Source of the DNA: Ktedonobacter racemifer DSM 44963
Lineage (GTDB): Bacteria > Chloroflexota > Ktedonobacteria > Ktedonobacterales > Ktedonobacteraceae
Direction: 5' to 3'
Assembly: GCF_000178855.1 (NCBI RefSeq)
Contig: NZ_ADVG01000003.1
Span: forward strand, 1,178,001-1,242,000
Length of the DNA stretch: 64,000 nucleotides
Shown: in pieces, positions 18,012 to 26,363 of the stretch
Numbering within the stretch: position 1 is the first letter of the stretch
How the letters are laid out: every line of letters begins with the position of its first letter
The notes under the pieces: generated by a model
Told to the model about the DNA's origin: nothing
What the model saw: the letters and a program-made list of their open reading frames with translations, nothing else
Databases searched by the model: none
Translations under genes and position numbers: made by a program

Positions 18012-18039
18012 TTATATTATCTCCCATAAGTCACTTCAA
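18011..18039 (-). promoter_or_regulatory. Promoter of the dienelactone hydrolase leader
   Basis: On the minus strand TTGAAG (18039-18034) and TATAAA (18016-18011) are 17 bases apart. Transcription would start at about 18004, which is where the first leader stem begins. Confidence 0.55.
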
Positions 18040-18150
18040 ATACAACTACATCATGAAGCGCCAGGCAGAATAAACACACTTTAAACATACATTTTATCCG
18101 GAGATAAGCCATCCTGGTTGCCACATAATTATGCCTCTTGTCCACTTTAG

Positions 18151-18238
18151 ATATTGGTGGCGAAGTGATTTCTCTGGCTCGAACTGCAGAGATGTTGCCT
18201 CTCATCGCAAGCTCAATTTTTGATTTCGCCACCAATAT
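18151..18238. repeat. 88-bp MITE, copy 1
   Basis: 14-bp terminal inverted repeats ATATTGGTGGCGAA/TTCGCCACCAATAT, flanked by the 8-bp duplication CACTTTAG at 18143-18150 and 18239-18246. Length and ends match copies 2 and 3. Confidence 0.85.
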
Positions 18239-18342
18239 CACTTTAGGGGTAAACTGCCTGCTTCCTCTGCAGGAGTGGCACTCAGACAGGAGAAAACTTG
18301 TGCTCATCGAGAGTGGCAAGCGAGCCGTGAGCCCCCAAATTG

Positions 18343-18430
18343 ATATTGGTGGCGAATTGGTTTCTCTAGCTCAAACCGCAGAGATGTTGTCTCTCGTAGC
18401 AAGCTCAATTTTTGATTTCGCCACCAATAC
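18343..18430. repeat. 88-bp MITE, copy 2
   Basis: Same orientation as copy 1 and about 85 percent alike by eye. Ends are ATATTGGTGGCGAA/TTCGCCACCAATAC, flanked by the 8-bp duplication CCAAATTG at 18335-18342 and 18431-18438. Confidence 0.85.
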
Positions 18431-18447
18431 CCAAATTGGACAAGAGG

Positions 18448-18495
18448 CATAATTTTGCCGTAATGGTTTCGTGAAACCATTACGGCAAAATTATG
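18448..18495. promoter_or_regulatory. 48-bp near-perfect palindrome with an ATGGTTTCNNGAAACCAT core
   Basis: Symmetric about 18471.5 with only the central two bases out of symmetry. The core recurs at 27440-27497 (next to parA) and 40180-40201. Its middle 34 bases look inserted into an older inverted repeat between AATT duplications. Confidence 0.6.
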
Positions 18496-18733
18496 TGGCA
18501 ACCTGTTATGAAAAGCGGGCAACCAATTTCCTTGTCATAGTCACCCTTGCCTCTATTCTGCTTTGGTTATGAGTTTGCAAACACGCCCTAGCCCTAGGTC
18601 GGCAAGCCTGATCTGAAAGGGGTATACTGGAGAGCAAGAAAGAGCACATGGATGCTCAGGGATTCACGGGAGAGTCGAACAAACACCGTGTGCCTCGCGT
18701 TCCTAGAAAAAAGTTTTGAGGAGACGACACAAC

Positions 18734-19359
18734 GTGACTTTCGATGTAATAGTACAACAAATGAATGAGTATCGCACAGCTTGTGGCTTTTTCACTGTTC
18801 AAGAAACCCTCCAACACATAGGATCGACAAATACGCTCTTGGATCCCTTCTCAACCCTTATTAGTTCTTCCGCCCACATTGGTTCTGGCAATATTTTCTA
18901 TCCAGGAGTGATCATCGAGGAACTTGGTGAAGCTTATATTTCTCTCGGAAATAACAATCGTTTGTATGCTAACACGATGATTCTGGCTGATGGAGGGCAG
19001 ATTCTCATTGGCGATGCAAATCAATTTGGGGACGGTGGCTTGACTATCAAAGCAAATACGCCTGGCTCTTCTATCACGATTGGAAATGGCGGGCGATATC
19101 TTCTTGGCGCACAGATTCTCAGCCATTCTACTGTTTTAGGAAAAGGGTCACAGATTCTCGGAGCGATTACCGTCCAGGATTGTATCTTGACAGCTGGTGC
19201 CGATTATCGAAACCCTGATCCAGACCTGCGGGGAGTGTTTTAAAAGGAGGAGGACTGGCACGAAATCTGACGATTGGGCAAGGTGAGGTACTCAACGGCC
19301 AGGTTTTTTTTCAAGCCCATCAGATTCAAAGGCAGTCTTTCTATCATCCACAACGGTAA
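18734..19359 (+). pseudogene. Hexapeptide-repeat (left-handed beta-helix) acyltransferase-like protein, frameshifted near its end
   Basis: Start GTG 18734 with GAGGAGA upstream. About 165 residues of isoleucine-spaced hexapeptides (SSSAHIGSGNIFYPGVIIEE, then GDANQFGDGGLTIK) form a left-handed beta-helix as in carnitine-dehydratase-associated or gamma-carbonic-anhydrase-like transferases. After DPDLRGVF a stop occurs at 19241-19243. One base shift near 19232 restores VLKGGGLARNLTIGQGEV and ends QRQSFYHPQR at 19359, which reads as the natural C-terminus. A real recent frameshift or a sequence error are both possible. Enzymatic role unknown. Confidence 0.7.
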
Positions 19360-19391
19360 GCGCCCCCTGATGGTTTGACAGGAGATTTCTG

Positions 19392-19798
19392 ATGGCAAGA
19401 AAGCAAGCGCGTCCTCCAGCGATACGGCAGGTGATACTTGAACCCTACCAGATTACCTGTCGAGCTTGTGGAGCCGAATGCGGATGGGGCACCACAGCCA
19501 TCGGACAGTGACGACGTTACAAGGAGTCACGCGATTAACTCTGAAGGTCTATCAGTGTCGCAATCAGATATGTTCACGCTTCCATCAGCCAACGCGACCA
19601 GAGGAAGAGGGAGGATGGGCCTTGCCGCATGGGGAATTCAGACTGGACGTGATTGCTCTCGTGGGGATGCAGCGCTGCATCTCACAGATTCATGAGGAAT
19701 TGCTCAAACGAGGCCTCGTGCTGGCCCAGCGTACGGTGACCGATCAGCTTTATCGTTATGAAGAACTGCTTGCCTTGCACCTGGCCGACCACCAGCGG
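19392..19798 (+). pseudogene. Transposase (DDE, MULE/IS256-like style), 5' part
   Basis: ATG 19392 begins MARKQARPPAIRQVILEP and a zinc-like CRACG. The frame shifts near 19475-19490 into MGHHSHRTVTTLQGVTRLTL, and continues to ...LHLADHQRL at 19799, where a CTAG target is cut. The gene resumes at 23657. Joined at CTAG the frame reads ADHQRLGERLKDQKQVILAL without gap. A short internal deletion near VGMQRCISQIHEEL is likely. It was therefore already decaying, or decayed after interruption. Confidence 0.75.
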
Positions 19799-19804
19799 CT
19801 AGTC

Positions 19805-21216
19805 CTACAGTTGTAAATGACCTACAAGAGCGCAGCGGCGCTTGTAATGGCAAAGGCGCGCAAGTGCTTGGTGCGTACGTCGCCAACATGACCAGCTCAG
19901 ATAGTAGGCAAACGAGAAAAGTTGACCCCCGACGAGACGAAAAAACAGCCGCCGAATTTCCGCAACACTGAGAGGAACCAGCACTGGGAGGTCAGAAGGA
20001 ATCTGGGCTTGAACAGAGTCGGCTGTTTCTGACTGTGATGAGGAGAGCGCAGGCTCAGCGTTTTTTTGAGTGTGTGCTCTGCCTCATTCGCGCGTAAGGC
20101 GGCTAAGAAAGCTAAACTCAACATTGATAAGGTAATATGCCGGTACCATCCATGCCAGGAACGGACCTCGTACTCATCCAAGCCTACTTCTCCTTTCCCT
20201 TCCTCAAAACACTGTTCCATTGTCCAGCGTGCGCCAAAAGCCTCCACCATTTCCTCTAAAGAAGTACCCGTGGGAGCAAAAACCAGGACATAAGTCATCT
20301 CCGCAGGATCAGCTCCCTCGTCCAGGCTTCGTCGGATCAGCAGCCAGCGCTGCCATCCACTGATTTCTGGAGCAACAAGTTCGATGCGCGCCCACGCAAA
20401 GAGGCGTGGTCCTTTGCTCCCTGCGCCCGCACTCAATACCTGCCACTCCTCTCTTGTGAGGGCCTGAGCAAGCTGATCCACTCGTGATCGCCCGCCCTGC
20501 ACCTCTCCCTGCTCCTTGCATGTCACGGCCAGGGCATATGCCTGCTTGCGAGCTTCCAGAGCGGCTCGCAGTTTCTGTGAACTCCCATAGACGGTATCAC
20601 CTGTCACCCAGGCAACCGGGAGACCGGAATCCAAGGTTCGTTCCAGCATACGTTGTGCCAGCTCTGGTTTGGTCGCGAACGTAATTTCAGCTGGCACATG
20701 AGCTTCTCGGCAGCGTTCCTGGTCATCAGTCCAGCTTTTCGGCAAATACAATTCTCGATCAAGCAAAGTGTGTCCACGCGAGCTGGCGTAGGCAAGAAAC
20801 ACGCCGATTTGACAATTTTCAATTCGTCCAGCGGTGCCACTGTACTGTCGCTGCACGCCGACCGATTTCGTGCCTTTCTTCAGAAAACCGGTTTCATCGA
20901 TGACCACCACTGCACGGGAAGCGGCGAGGTTCTCCGAGATATAGGCACGCAATTCGTCTCGCACTCCGTCGCAATCCCATTTGGCCCGATCGAGCACATG
21001 TTGTATGGCGTAGGGCGTGGCCTCCCCCATCGCTTCTGCCACTTGCCACCCATTTTTGCGTTCTACAGAACTCATCAAGCCCCGGATGTAAGCCAGCGCT
21101 CGATGACGAGGCTCTGATCGGAGAAAATACGGTCCAAGTCGTTGACCGAAAGCATGAAAAGCCGTGCTCCAAATCTCTTCAGGAGAGGGGAGAGAGTCGA
21201 GGGAGAGAGGAATCAC
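19805..21216 (-). CDS. IS701 family DDE transposase, needing a -1 shift at an A7 run
   Basis: GTG 21216 follows AGGAG. The IS701 core is complete: VVVIDETGFLKKGTKS (first Asp), VAWVTGDTVYG (second Asp), EEGKGEVGLDEYEVRSWHGW (Glu). In phase zero the frame leaves the family pattern after NEAEHTLKK at seven A residues (minus strand; T7 at about 20060-20067) and stops at 19897 after an unrelated tail. A -1 move at the run gives PLSVAEIRRLFFRLV and ends VGHLQL with the stop inside the terminal repeat, the natural C-terminus. Slippage at A7, as known for several IS families, could make full-length protein; a lost A is the alternative. Confidence 0.85.
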
Positions 21217-21305
21217 GAGTGGTTCTCCTGTCTTGAGGTCGGCGTATCCATATCTGAAAACTGTCGGCTTCGGTCTGGATACGCTGACCCCTCTTCGTCA
21301 ACGTA

Positions 21306-22502
21306 TCATGCTTCCATTGATCGAGAATGCGTGAGAGATGCCCGTTTGTAGGCAAAATCAAGAATAGCATCGGTGGCACGCTGATACCCACCAGCAGCAC
21401 GCACCTGCTGTTGCATCGCCTGGACGTATTGGGTGATGGAGGGATCTTGCTGGACACGCGCAACCGCTTCGCGTAAGTGTTCCGCGGTCGCGTTTTCCTG
21501 GGTCAGGGCAGCGCCCAGTTCCAGTTCTTCGACGCGGCGCGCGGTTATCTCCTGTTCCATCATCTGGGGAATGACGACCAGAGGAACGCCAAAGTAGAGA
21601 CTTTCCATGATGCTGTTCATCCCACCATGAGTGACAAAGACGCTGGTGCGCTGCAGCATCTCCAACTGAGGGACAGAGGGGGCGAGCAAGAAATTAGCCG
21701 GCGCAGGTCCCAGTACTGCCGGATCGAGGCGTTTTCCATGAGAAAGCACGACCTGGGAAGGGAGCTCACCAAAGGCTTGAAAGCAGAGCCGGAAAAAGTC
21801 GGGCCGATGGTTGAAGGCGGTGCCCAGGGAAATGTAGAGGACCGGCTGATCTCCCAGGCGTTCCCAAGGAAATGCTGGCGCATCCTGGCGCGGGAGCAGT
21901 GACGGACCCACGAAGACAAAACGCTCATCGAAGGTTTCGCCAGCCGGTTGGAAGGCGCGTGGGAGAAACACAACGTTGAGACCTTCCGCGTGGGCAACAA
22001 ACTGGCGCAGATCAAACGGGGGTAGATGGTAGGTCGCGCTGAGCTCTGCAGAGCTGACCTGGAAGCGCTCAAGCAGTTCGGATGGAAATGGCATGGAAGC
22101 ATCCGACCGCGCTGTGAACAGGCCAAAATGCTCATTGGCAGCGTAACTGGCACGCAAGACAATCGTCTCGACCTGGAGCACCTGAGCGACAATACGTCCC
22201 CAGAGGCACATGGCCTCGTAGAGAAGAGCATCGGGCTGCTCCGCGCGAATAGACTCCAGGACCTGGGGGAGGACACGGCGACTTTCCTCCGCCATCTTTA
22301 AGGGCATGGGTCCCGGCCCTATCCCTTCCAGGAAAGACTCATAGGGGCGGAAGATGGCTCCCGTTGCCTCAATGGCTGCGCGGAATTCTTCAGTCAGGTA
22401 GTAGATAACCTGCTCGCCACGTTGGATAAGTTCTTGCACGATAGGCAGTGTCGGGTTCACATGTCCAGTGGCTGGGACATTCAAAAAGATGTATTTTTTC
22501 AT
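21306..22502 (-). CDS. MGT-type (macrolide-like) UDP-glycosyltransferase, IS passenger
   Basis: 398 residues from ATG 22502 (GGAGG 10 bases upstream). GT-B fold of family GT1: N-terminal FLNVPATGHVNPTLPIVQEL with the acceptor-site His, and the C-terminal donor signature region PSVPQLEMLQRTSVFVTHGGMNS followed by VPLVVIPQMMEQ. Such enzymes move glucose from UDP-glucose to macrolides, oleandomycin-like drugs or flavonoids. It lies between padR and the transposase inside the IS701 element, in one orientation, which suggests a mobile, PadR-controlled drug-modification cassette. That function is inferred. Confidence 0.88.
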   Translation of the reverse strand: MKKYIFLNVPATGHVNPTLPIVQELIQRGEQVIYYLTEEFRAAIEATGAIFRPYESFLEGIGPGPMPLKMAEESRRVLPQVLESIRAEQPDALLYEAMCLWGRIVAQVLQVETIVLRASYAANEHFGLFTARSDASMPFPSELLERFQVSSAELSATYHLPPFDLRQFVAHAEGLNVVFLPRAFQPAGETFDERFVFVGPSLLPRQDAPAFPWERLGDQPVLYISLGTAFNHRPDFFRLCFQAFGELPSQVVLSHGKRLDPAVLGPAPANFLLAPSVPQLEMLQRTSVFVTHGGMNSIMESLYFGVPLVVIPQMMEQEITARRVEELELGAALTQENATAEHLREAVARVQQDPSITQYVQAMQQQVRAAGGYQRATDAILDFAYKRASLTHSRSMEA

Positions 22503-22678
22503 AGAGTATCCTCCATCTATTCGTGTTTGATGTCGTTGCACGAGAGAGGATCGCTTGCATCAGCATGGTAAAATCAGAAGCAGGCGGTCTCCGCTCAGGA
22601 GCATGGTGACCAGGTTTTCCAGGCTCAGGCACCATTGCTCCGTCCACAGCAGTTTCTTTCCCCTTGCGTCACTTTTTC

Positions 22679-23317
22679 TCAGTCAGGAAGCATCCCTCCT
22701 TTCTCGAAATCCTCGGGATCGACGTGTTTTTCTGCCTCATCTTGATGGGTCATGTGTTCACGAATCTCTTTTGCCCAGGCGATCTCTCCCTGCCACTGGT
22801 CTGCTTGATGTCGCATTAATCGCTCTGAAATGGCACGGAAATGCGGGCTGAACTTGTGCCTCTGAGCAGGATCTGAGACCACCTGGAGGAGATCACGCCT
22901 TTCTGAGTGGAGATAGAGCACCAGTGTTTCACAGTAGGTGATGTAATGGTTCAAGAGATGGAGACGTTCATCAGGCTGGAGAAAGTCCAGATACAGCACT
23001 TTCAAACGAAACAGACGTTGGTAGTCTCCTGGGTTAGAGATGGTATCGATCATCAATTGGTGAAAGCGCATCCGCCCTGCCGGGGTAATCTCATAGGTCG
23101 TCCGTGTCTGCTGGCGACCGCGTTGTCTCGTCGTGGCCTCTTGTCCCTCATCAAGCTTTTTGATGAATCCCGATTGCTCAAGTTTTGTGAGTAAAGGATA
23201 CAGGGTGCCGAGACTGATTTTGGCCCAGGGGCCAATCATGTCACTGGCAATTTTGGCTATTTGATAGCCATGCTCAGGAGCACACATGAGCTGGGCAAGA
23301 ATGAACAATTCATACAT
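22679..23317 (-). CDS. PadR family regulator, IS passenger
   Basis: 212 residues with the PadR winged helix at the N-terminus (MYELFILAQLMCAPEHGYQI, then SLGTLYPLLTKLEQSGFIKK and TTYEITPAGRMRF) and a longer C-terminal helical dimerisation part (about 100-200), i.e. the PadR-s1/Vir_act_alpha_C layout. It precedes the glycosyltransferase on the same strand by 176 bases. A 46-bp perfect palindrome at 23362-23407, 45 bases upstream of its start, is the likely operator, so it should repress itself and the glycosyltransferase until a ligand binds. Confidence 0.88.
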   Translation of the reverse strand: MYELFILAQLMCAPEHGYQIAKIASDMIGPWAKISLGTLYPLLTKLEQSGFIKKLDEGQEATTRQRGRQQTRTTYEITPAGRMRFHQLMIDTISNPGDYQRLFRLKVLYLDFLQPDERLHLLNHYITYCETLVLYLHSERRDLLQVVSDPAQRHKFSPHFRAISERLMRHQADQWQGEIAWAKEIREHMTHQDEAEKHVDPEDFEKGGMLPD

Positions 23318-23361
23318 GAGCGAGCCCTCTTCTTCTCAGACAAGCCAGGTACTGAGCTTTT

Positions 23362-23407
23362 GTCTACACTACTTCTATTAGATATATCTAATAGAAGTAG
23401 TGTAGAC
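23362..23407. promoter_or_regulatory. 46-bp perfect palindrome, likely PadR operator
   Basis: Arms GTCTACACTACTTCTATTAG and its complement meet at AGATATATCT. It lies directly upstream of the passenger padR. Length exceeds one PadR dimer site, so two dimers or an extruded cruciform are possible. Confidence 0.65.
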
Positions 23408-23550
23408 GACGAAAGAGGTGATGTCAAGGGGACGCTGAGGCAGGGACTCGTTTGGTTCCACGTCGGCCTTCCCTCTTTTTCAGAAGGAGGAAATATCTCG
23501 AATCAATCTTGGTTTGGCAGAGCAGTGGTCATCTACAACTGTAGGACTAG

Positions 23551-23652
23551 TGCTGCGTTCGTTAAATCCGGTAACAAAAAGGATACGCCAATGGAGCCAA
23601 CTCAGGTGAATTTCTCCGTGTTTTTGTTATATCGTATTTGATGAATGCAGCA
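23551..23652. repeat. 102-bp MITE inserted in the right CTAG copy
   Basis: Ends TGCTGCGTTCGTTAAAT and TGCTGCATTCATCAAAT (inverted) extend about 30 bases with few mismatches. CTAG flanks both sides (23547-23550 and 23653-23656). It lies between the IS701 element and the resumed transposase gene, so it entered after IS701. Confidence 0.8.
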
Positions 23653-23656
23653 CTAG

Positions 23657-24836
23657 GTGAGCGATTGAAAGACCAGAAGCAGGTGATCCTGGCGCTTAAT
23701 GGGTTGCAACCGGATGTGGGACACGAGGTGTTATGGGTACTGCGCAATTGCTGTTCGGGAGAGGTGCTGGTGGCGCGTAGTCTCTTAGGTGCCACAGAGA
23801 ATGACCTGGTTCCGTTACTGGAGGCGGCTGCGAGCCTTTGCCGGAAACTGGACATTCCCATCGCCGGAGTGATCACTGATGGGCAATGCTCCATCCGCAA
23901 CGCGGTGGCGAGCGCATTGCCGGGTATTCCCCACCAATTATGCCATTTTCATTACCTACGTGAGGCCGCTAAACCGATTGCTGCCGCTGATCTGCATGCG
24001 AAGAATGAACTGAAGAAGCAGGTTCGTGGGGTGCGTCCGATTGAACGCGCCTTGGAAGAGCGCGCGGATGACGAGGCCGAAGCCATCCGTGGCTATTGCC
24101 TGGCGGTAAGGAGTGCGTTGACTGATGATGGGCGACTACCTCTGGATGCCGATGGCTTGAAGCTCAAAGAGCGTCTCCAGGACATCTCCGACTCGATTGC
24201 CCGCGTTGCGCAAAAAAGGGGCTCCCCGACGAACTCAGCTGTCTCCAACAACGTGTGCGAGCTGGGCTGATGGCAACCGAGGGACTCTGGCCTGCCATCC
24301 AACAAGCCTATGCATGGGTGCATCAGGCGGCCCACCTCCTCGCCAATGCCGAGCAACGCGGTGTAGAGACCCTGAAACAGGATTACCAGCACCTTCTGTC
24401 CATCATAGCGCAACAGCAAGATCTGTCCGGAATATTGGCCCCTGCGATATCGCACTTCCAGAAAGTCACTACCAGCTACTGGGATGGTCTCTTTGCATGC
24501 TACCAGGTGAAAGATTTGCCTCGGACAAACAACGACCTGGAACAGTTCTTTGGCACAGCTCGCCACATAGAGCGGCGCATGACCAGACGGAAACGGGCGT
24601 CGCCGACGCTTGTCGTGCGCGGCTCGGTACGCGTGGTCGTGGCAGGAGCCAGTCGAATCATTTCGATCTCGGCGGCAGAACTACGCCCTTCTGATATCAC
24701 CGCCTGGCGTGTACTGCGTCAGACACTCGACTATCGTGACGAGGGCCGTCGCAAGCAACTCCGCTTCCGCCGCGATTCACAGGTCTATCTTGCTTCATTG
24801 GAACAAAGTTTCTTCAGATTAGGCTTGCCGACCTAG
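23657..24836 (+). pseudogene. Transposase (DDE, MULE/IS256-like style), 3' part
   Basis: Continues the 5' part at 19392: GERLKDQKQVILALNGLQPD, ITDGQCSIRNAVASALPG, HQLCHFHYLREAAKP (the C/HxxH-type motif of MULE-like transposases), then a one-base shift at an A6 run near 24210 into GLPDELSCLQQRVRAGLMAT and on to the end FFRLGLPT at 24836. The C-terminal part keeps RTNNDLEQFFGTARHIERRM, the region of the catalytic Glu. With a CTAG break, two frameshifts and a small deletion the gene is dead. Confidence 0.8.
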
Positions 24837-24862
24837 CCTAGCCCATGCGATTCATAGCTACT

Positions 24863-25165
24863 ATGGCAGAACGAAACTGCTGGATTACCAGAGACAACCA
24901 CTATGAGGTAGTCAATGAGGGTGAATATTGCATGATAAACACCTTTGATCCGACAGTTGATCAGCTTTTTTAAGGACTACGCTTTAGCCCATGGACAGTA
25001 AAGAATGTGCTTGATTTCTATGCGATGCGTTATAGCTATGAGGATACTGTGCGTTTTCCAGGTGCCTTCACTGAGCATTCTGGCGGCATTAGTTTCACCC
25101 ATGATATGGGGGTCGCCAACGTCTTCTCTCCTCCCCACTACTCAGCATCAGAAATGCTTTCTTGA
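24863..25165 (+). pseudogene. Short remnant of an unrecognised enzyme gene with one in-frame TAA
   Basis: From ATG 24863 the frame reads MAERNCWITRDNHYEVVNEG, with a stop TAA at 24971-24973 after DQLF, then continues GLRFSPWTVKNVLDFYAMRY and GGISFTHDMGVANVFSPPHY to TGA at 25165. The aromatic-rich style resembles an (alpha/alpha)6 glycoside hydrolase, but I cannot name the family. It is about 100 codons long, so it is a fragment left beside the transposase. Confidence 0.5.
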
Positions 25166-25231
25166 AGCAACTTAAAAAGGAGCAGACATACGCGAAATGA
25201 GTATGTCTGCTCCTTTTTAAGTTGCTTCAAG
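25161..25231. terminator. Long bidirectional terminator after parB
   Basis: Perfect 31-bp arms (CTTGAAGCAACTTAAAAAGG... and its complement) around a 9-base loop. It lies 5 bases after the parB stop. Confidence 0.85.
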
Positions 25232-25236
25232 AAAAG

Positions 25237-26304
25237 TTACTTCACAGAGCTGACTATTTGCTGCACCATATCCTGAATTTGTAGCAAGAGATCGTGCTCT
25301 TCTTCAAAGATTTCATCATCATCACTTCTAGCAGACACTAACCTCTGGTAGTCGCTCAGGTAGCGCAGAATCGTCTTAAGCTTTGTCTTACGCACACGCT
25401 CTTGAGACATGTTGGTAACCTTAGAAGGCTCACCCTGATCACTTTCTGTGAGGCGCTCTCTGGCAGAAGCCGATGCTGAACTCTGTTCAGCAGAGACGCT
25501 TATTTCACTCGCCAGTACAGCATTTACATTGGCACTTGCAGCACTCTCATCCTCAGCCAGCATACCTTCACGTTTTCGACGCTTGAGTTCTTCAATATAT
25601 CCGGGAAGGTCTTCAGTCGTAAGCTTTCTATTAAGCAGCTGCGCAATAATCTGAGCGCGCTCTGTGACATCTTCAATATCAAGCAGGTAGATGACAGCAC
25701 GCATACTATCTGTCTTCATCTCGACAAAAGCCTGGATATCTGCCGGTGCTTTTGCCAGGCGCAAACGGTTGCGTACATAGCCACGATCTTTCTTAATCGC
25801 GCTTGCAACCTCTACCTGAGTCAGTCCCATCTGGTCAATCATAATCAAGAAAAGCTTGCCCTCTTCCAAAGGTGAGAGATCCTCGCGCTGAATATTCTCT
25901 GTCGCGGCCAGAGTAGCCATATCTTGATCAGACCATGAATGAACAATAACCGGCAGTTTCTTGAGGCCCGCTCGCTTAGCGGCTTCGCGCCGTCGATGGC
26001 CAGCAGTTAATTGATAAGTGCCAGGACGTTGAGGGTGAGGGCGCGCAACCAACACGCCCTGGAAGCCGTGGCTAGCAATAGTCTCTGAAAGTTGCTGTAG
26101 GCTCTCTTCCTCCATGGCTACACGAGGCTGAAAAGGATTATCAAACAACAAATCGATATCGATTTGTTGGGGCTGCTTTTCGTGAAGCAAGCGCTGCTCT
26201 TCTTCCTGAACCTTGGAAGTAAAAATGCTTGAAGCAAGGCCATTGGCGGTTGCTGTCCTGAGGTAACCTACATCTAAGGCTGATTTTTTAGATCTCCCTG
26301 GCAC
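25237..26304 (-). CDS. parB: ParB/Spo0J-type partition protein
   Basis: 355 residues. The N-terminal CTPase/ParB domain includes NPFQPRVAMEEESLQQLSET, then LTAGHRRREAAKRAGLKKLP (the GERRxxA box, here GHRR), and TENIQREDLSPLEEG. The central HTH is LTQVEVASAIKKDRGYVRNR. A long charged linker (about 240-300) precedes a C-terminal dimerisation part. ParB clamps load at parS and spread. It follows parA by 59 bases on the same strand, so they form an operon, and the perfect palindrome upstream of parA is the first candidate site. Confidence 0.93.
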   Translation of the reverse strand: MPGRSKKSALDVGYLRTATANGLASSIFTSKVQEEEQRLLHEKQPQQIDIDLLFDNPFQPRVAMEEESLQQLSETIASHGFQGVLVARPHPQRPGTYQLTAGHRRREAAKRAGLKKLPVIVHSWSDQDMATLAATENIQREDLSPLEEGKLFLIMIDQMGLTQVEVASAIKKDRGYVRNRLRLAKAPADIQAFVEMKTDSMRAVIYLLDIEDVTERAQIIAQLLNRKLTTEDLPGYIEELKRRKREGMLAEDESAASANVNAVLASEISVSAEQSSASASARERLTESDQGEPSKVTNMSQERVRKTKLKTILRYLSDYQRLVSARSDDDEIFEEEHDLLLQIQDMVQQIVSSVK

Positions 26305-26363
26305 ACGTTCCTCCTAGCGTTTAACGGTTTCAATAGCAGAGAAAGCTCGATTGAACAGTGTAA

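Larger units (their letters stand above)
19803..23546 (-). mobile_element. IS701-family element with two passenger genes (3744 bp)
   Basis: Ends are TCCTACAGTTGTAAATGACC (19803-19822) and its inverse at 23527-23546, 19 of 20 matching. Both sides carry the target CTAG (19799-19802 and 23547-23550), the 4-bp YTAG duplication expected of IS701. Inside, all on the minus strand, are padR, a glycosyltransferase and the transposase. It interrupts an older transposase gene in frame. Confidence 0.9.

Noticed and set aside
18138-18452. 104-codon open frame spanning both 88-bp MITE copies
   Set aside because: It simply reads through two copies of the repeat and the spacer; no ribosome-binding site, and the repetition comes from the MITEs.
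19897-19940. Natural end of the IS701 transposase at 19897
   Set aside because: The phase-zero tail after the A7 run does not match the family, whereas the -1 frame does and ends in the terminal repeat.
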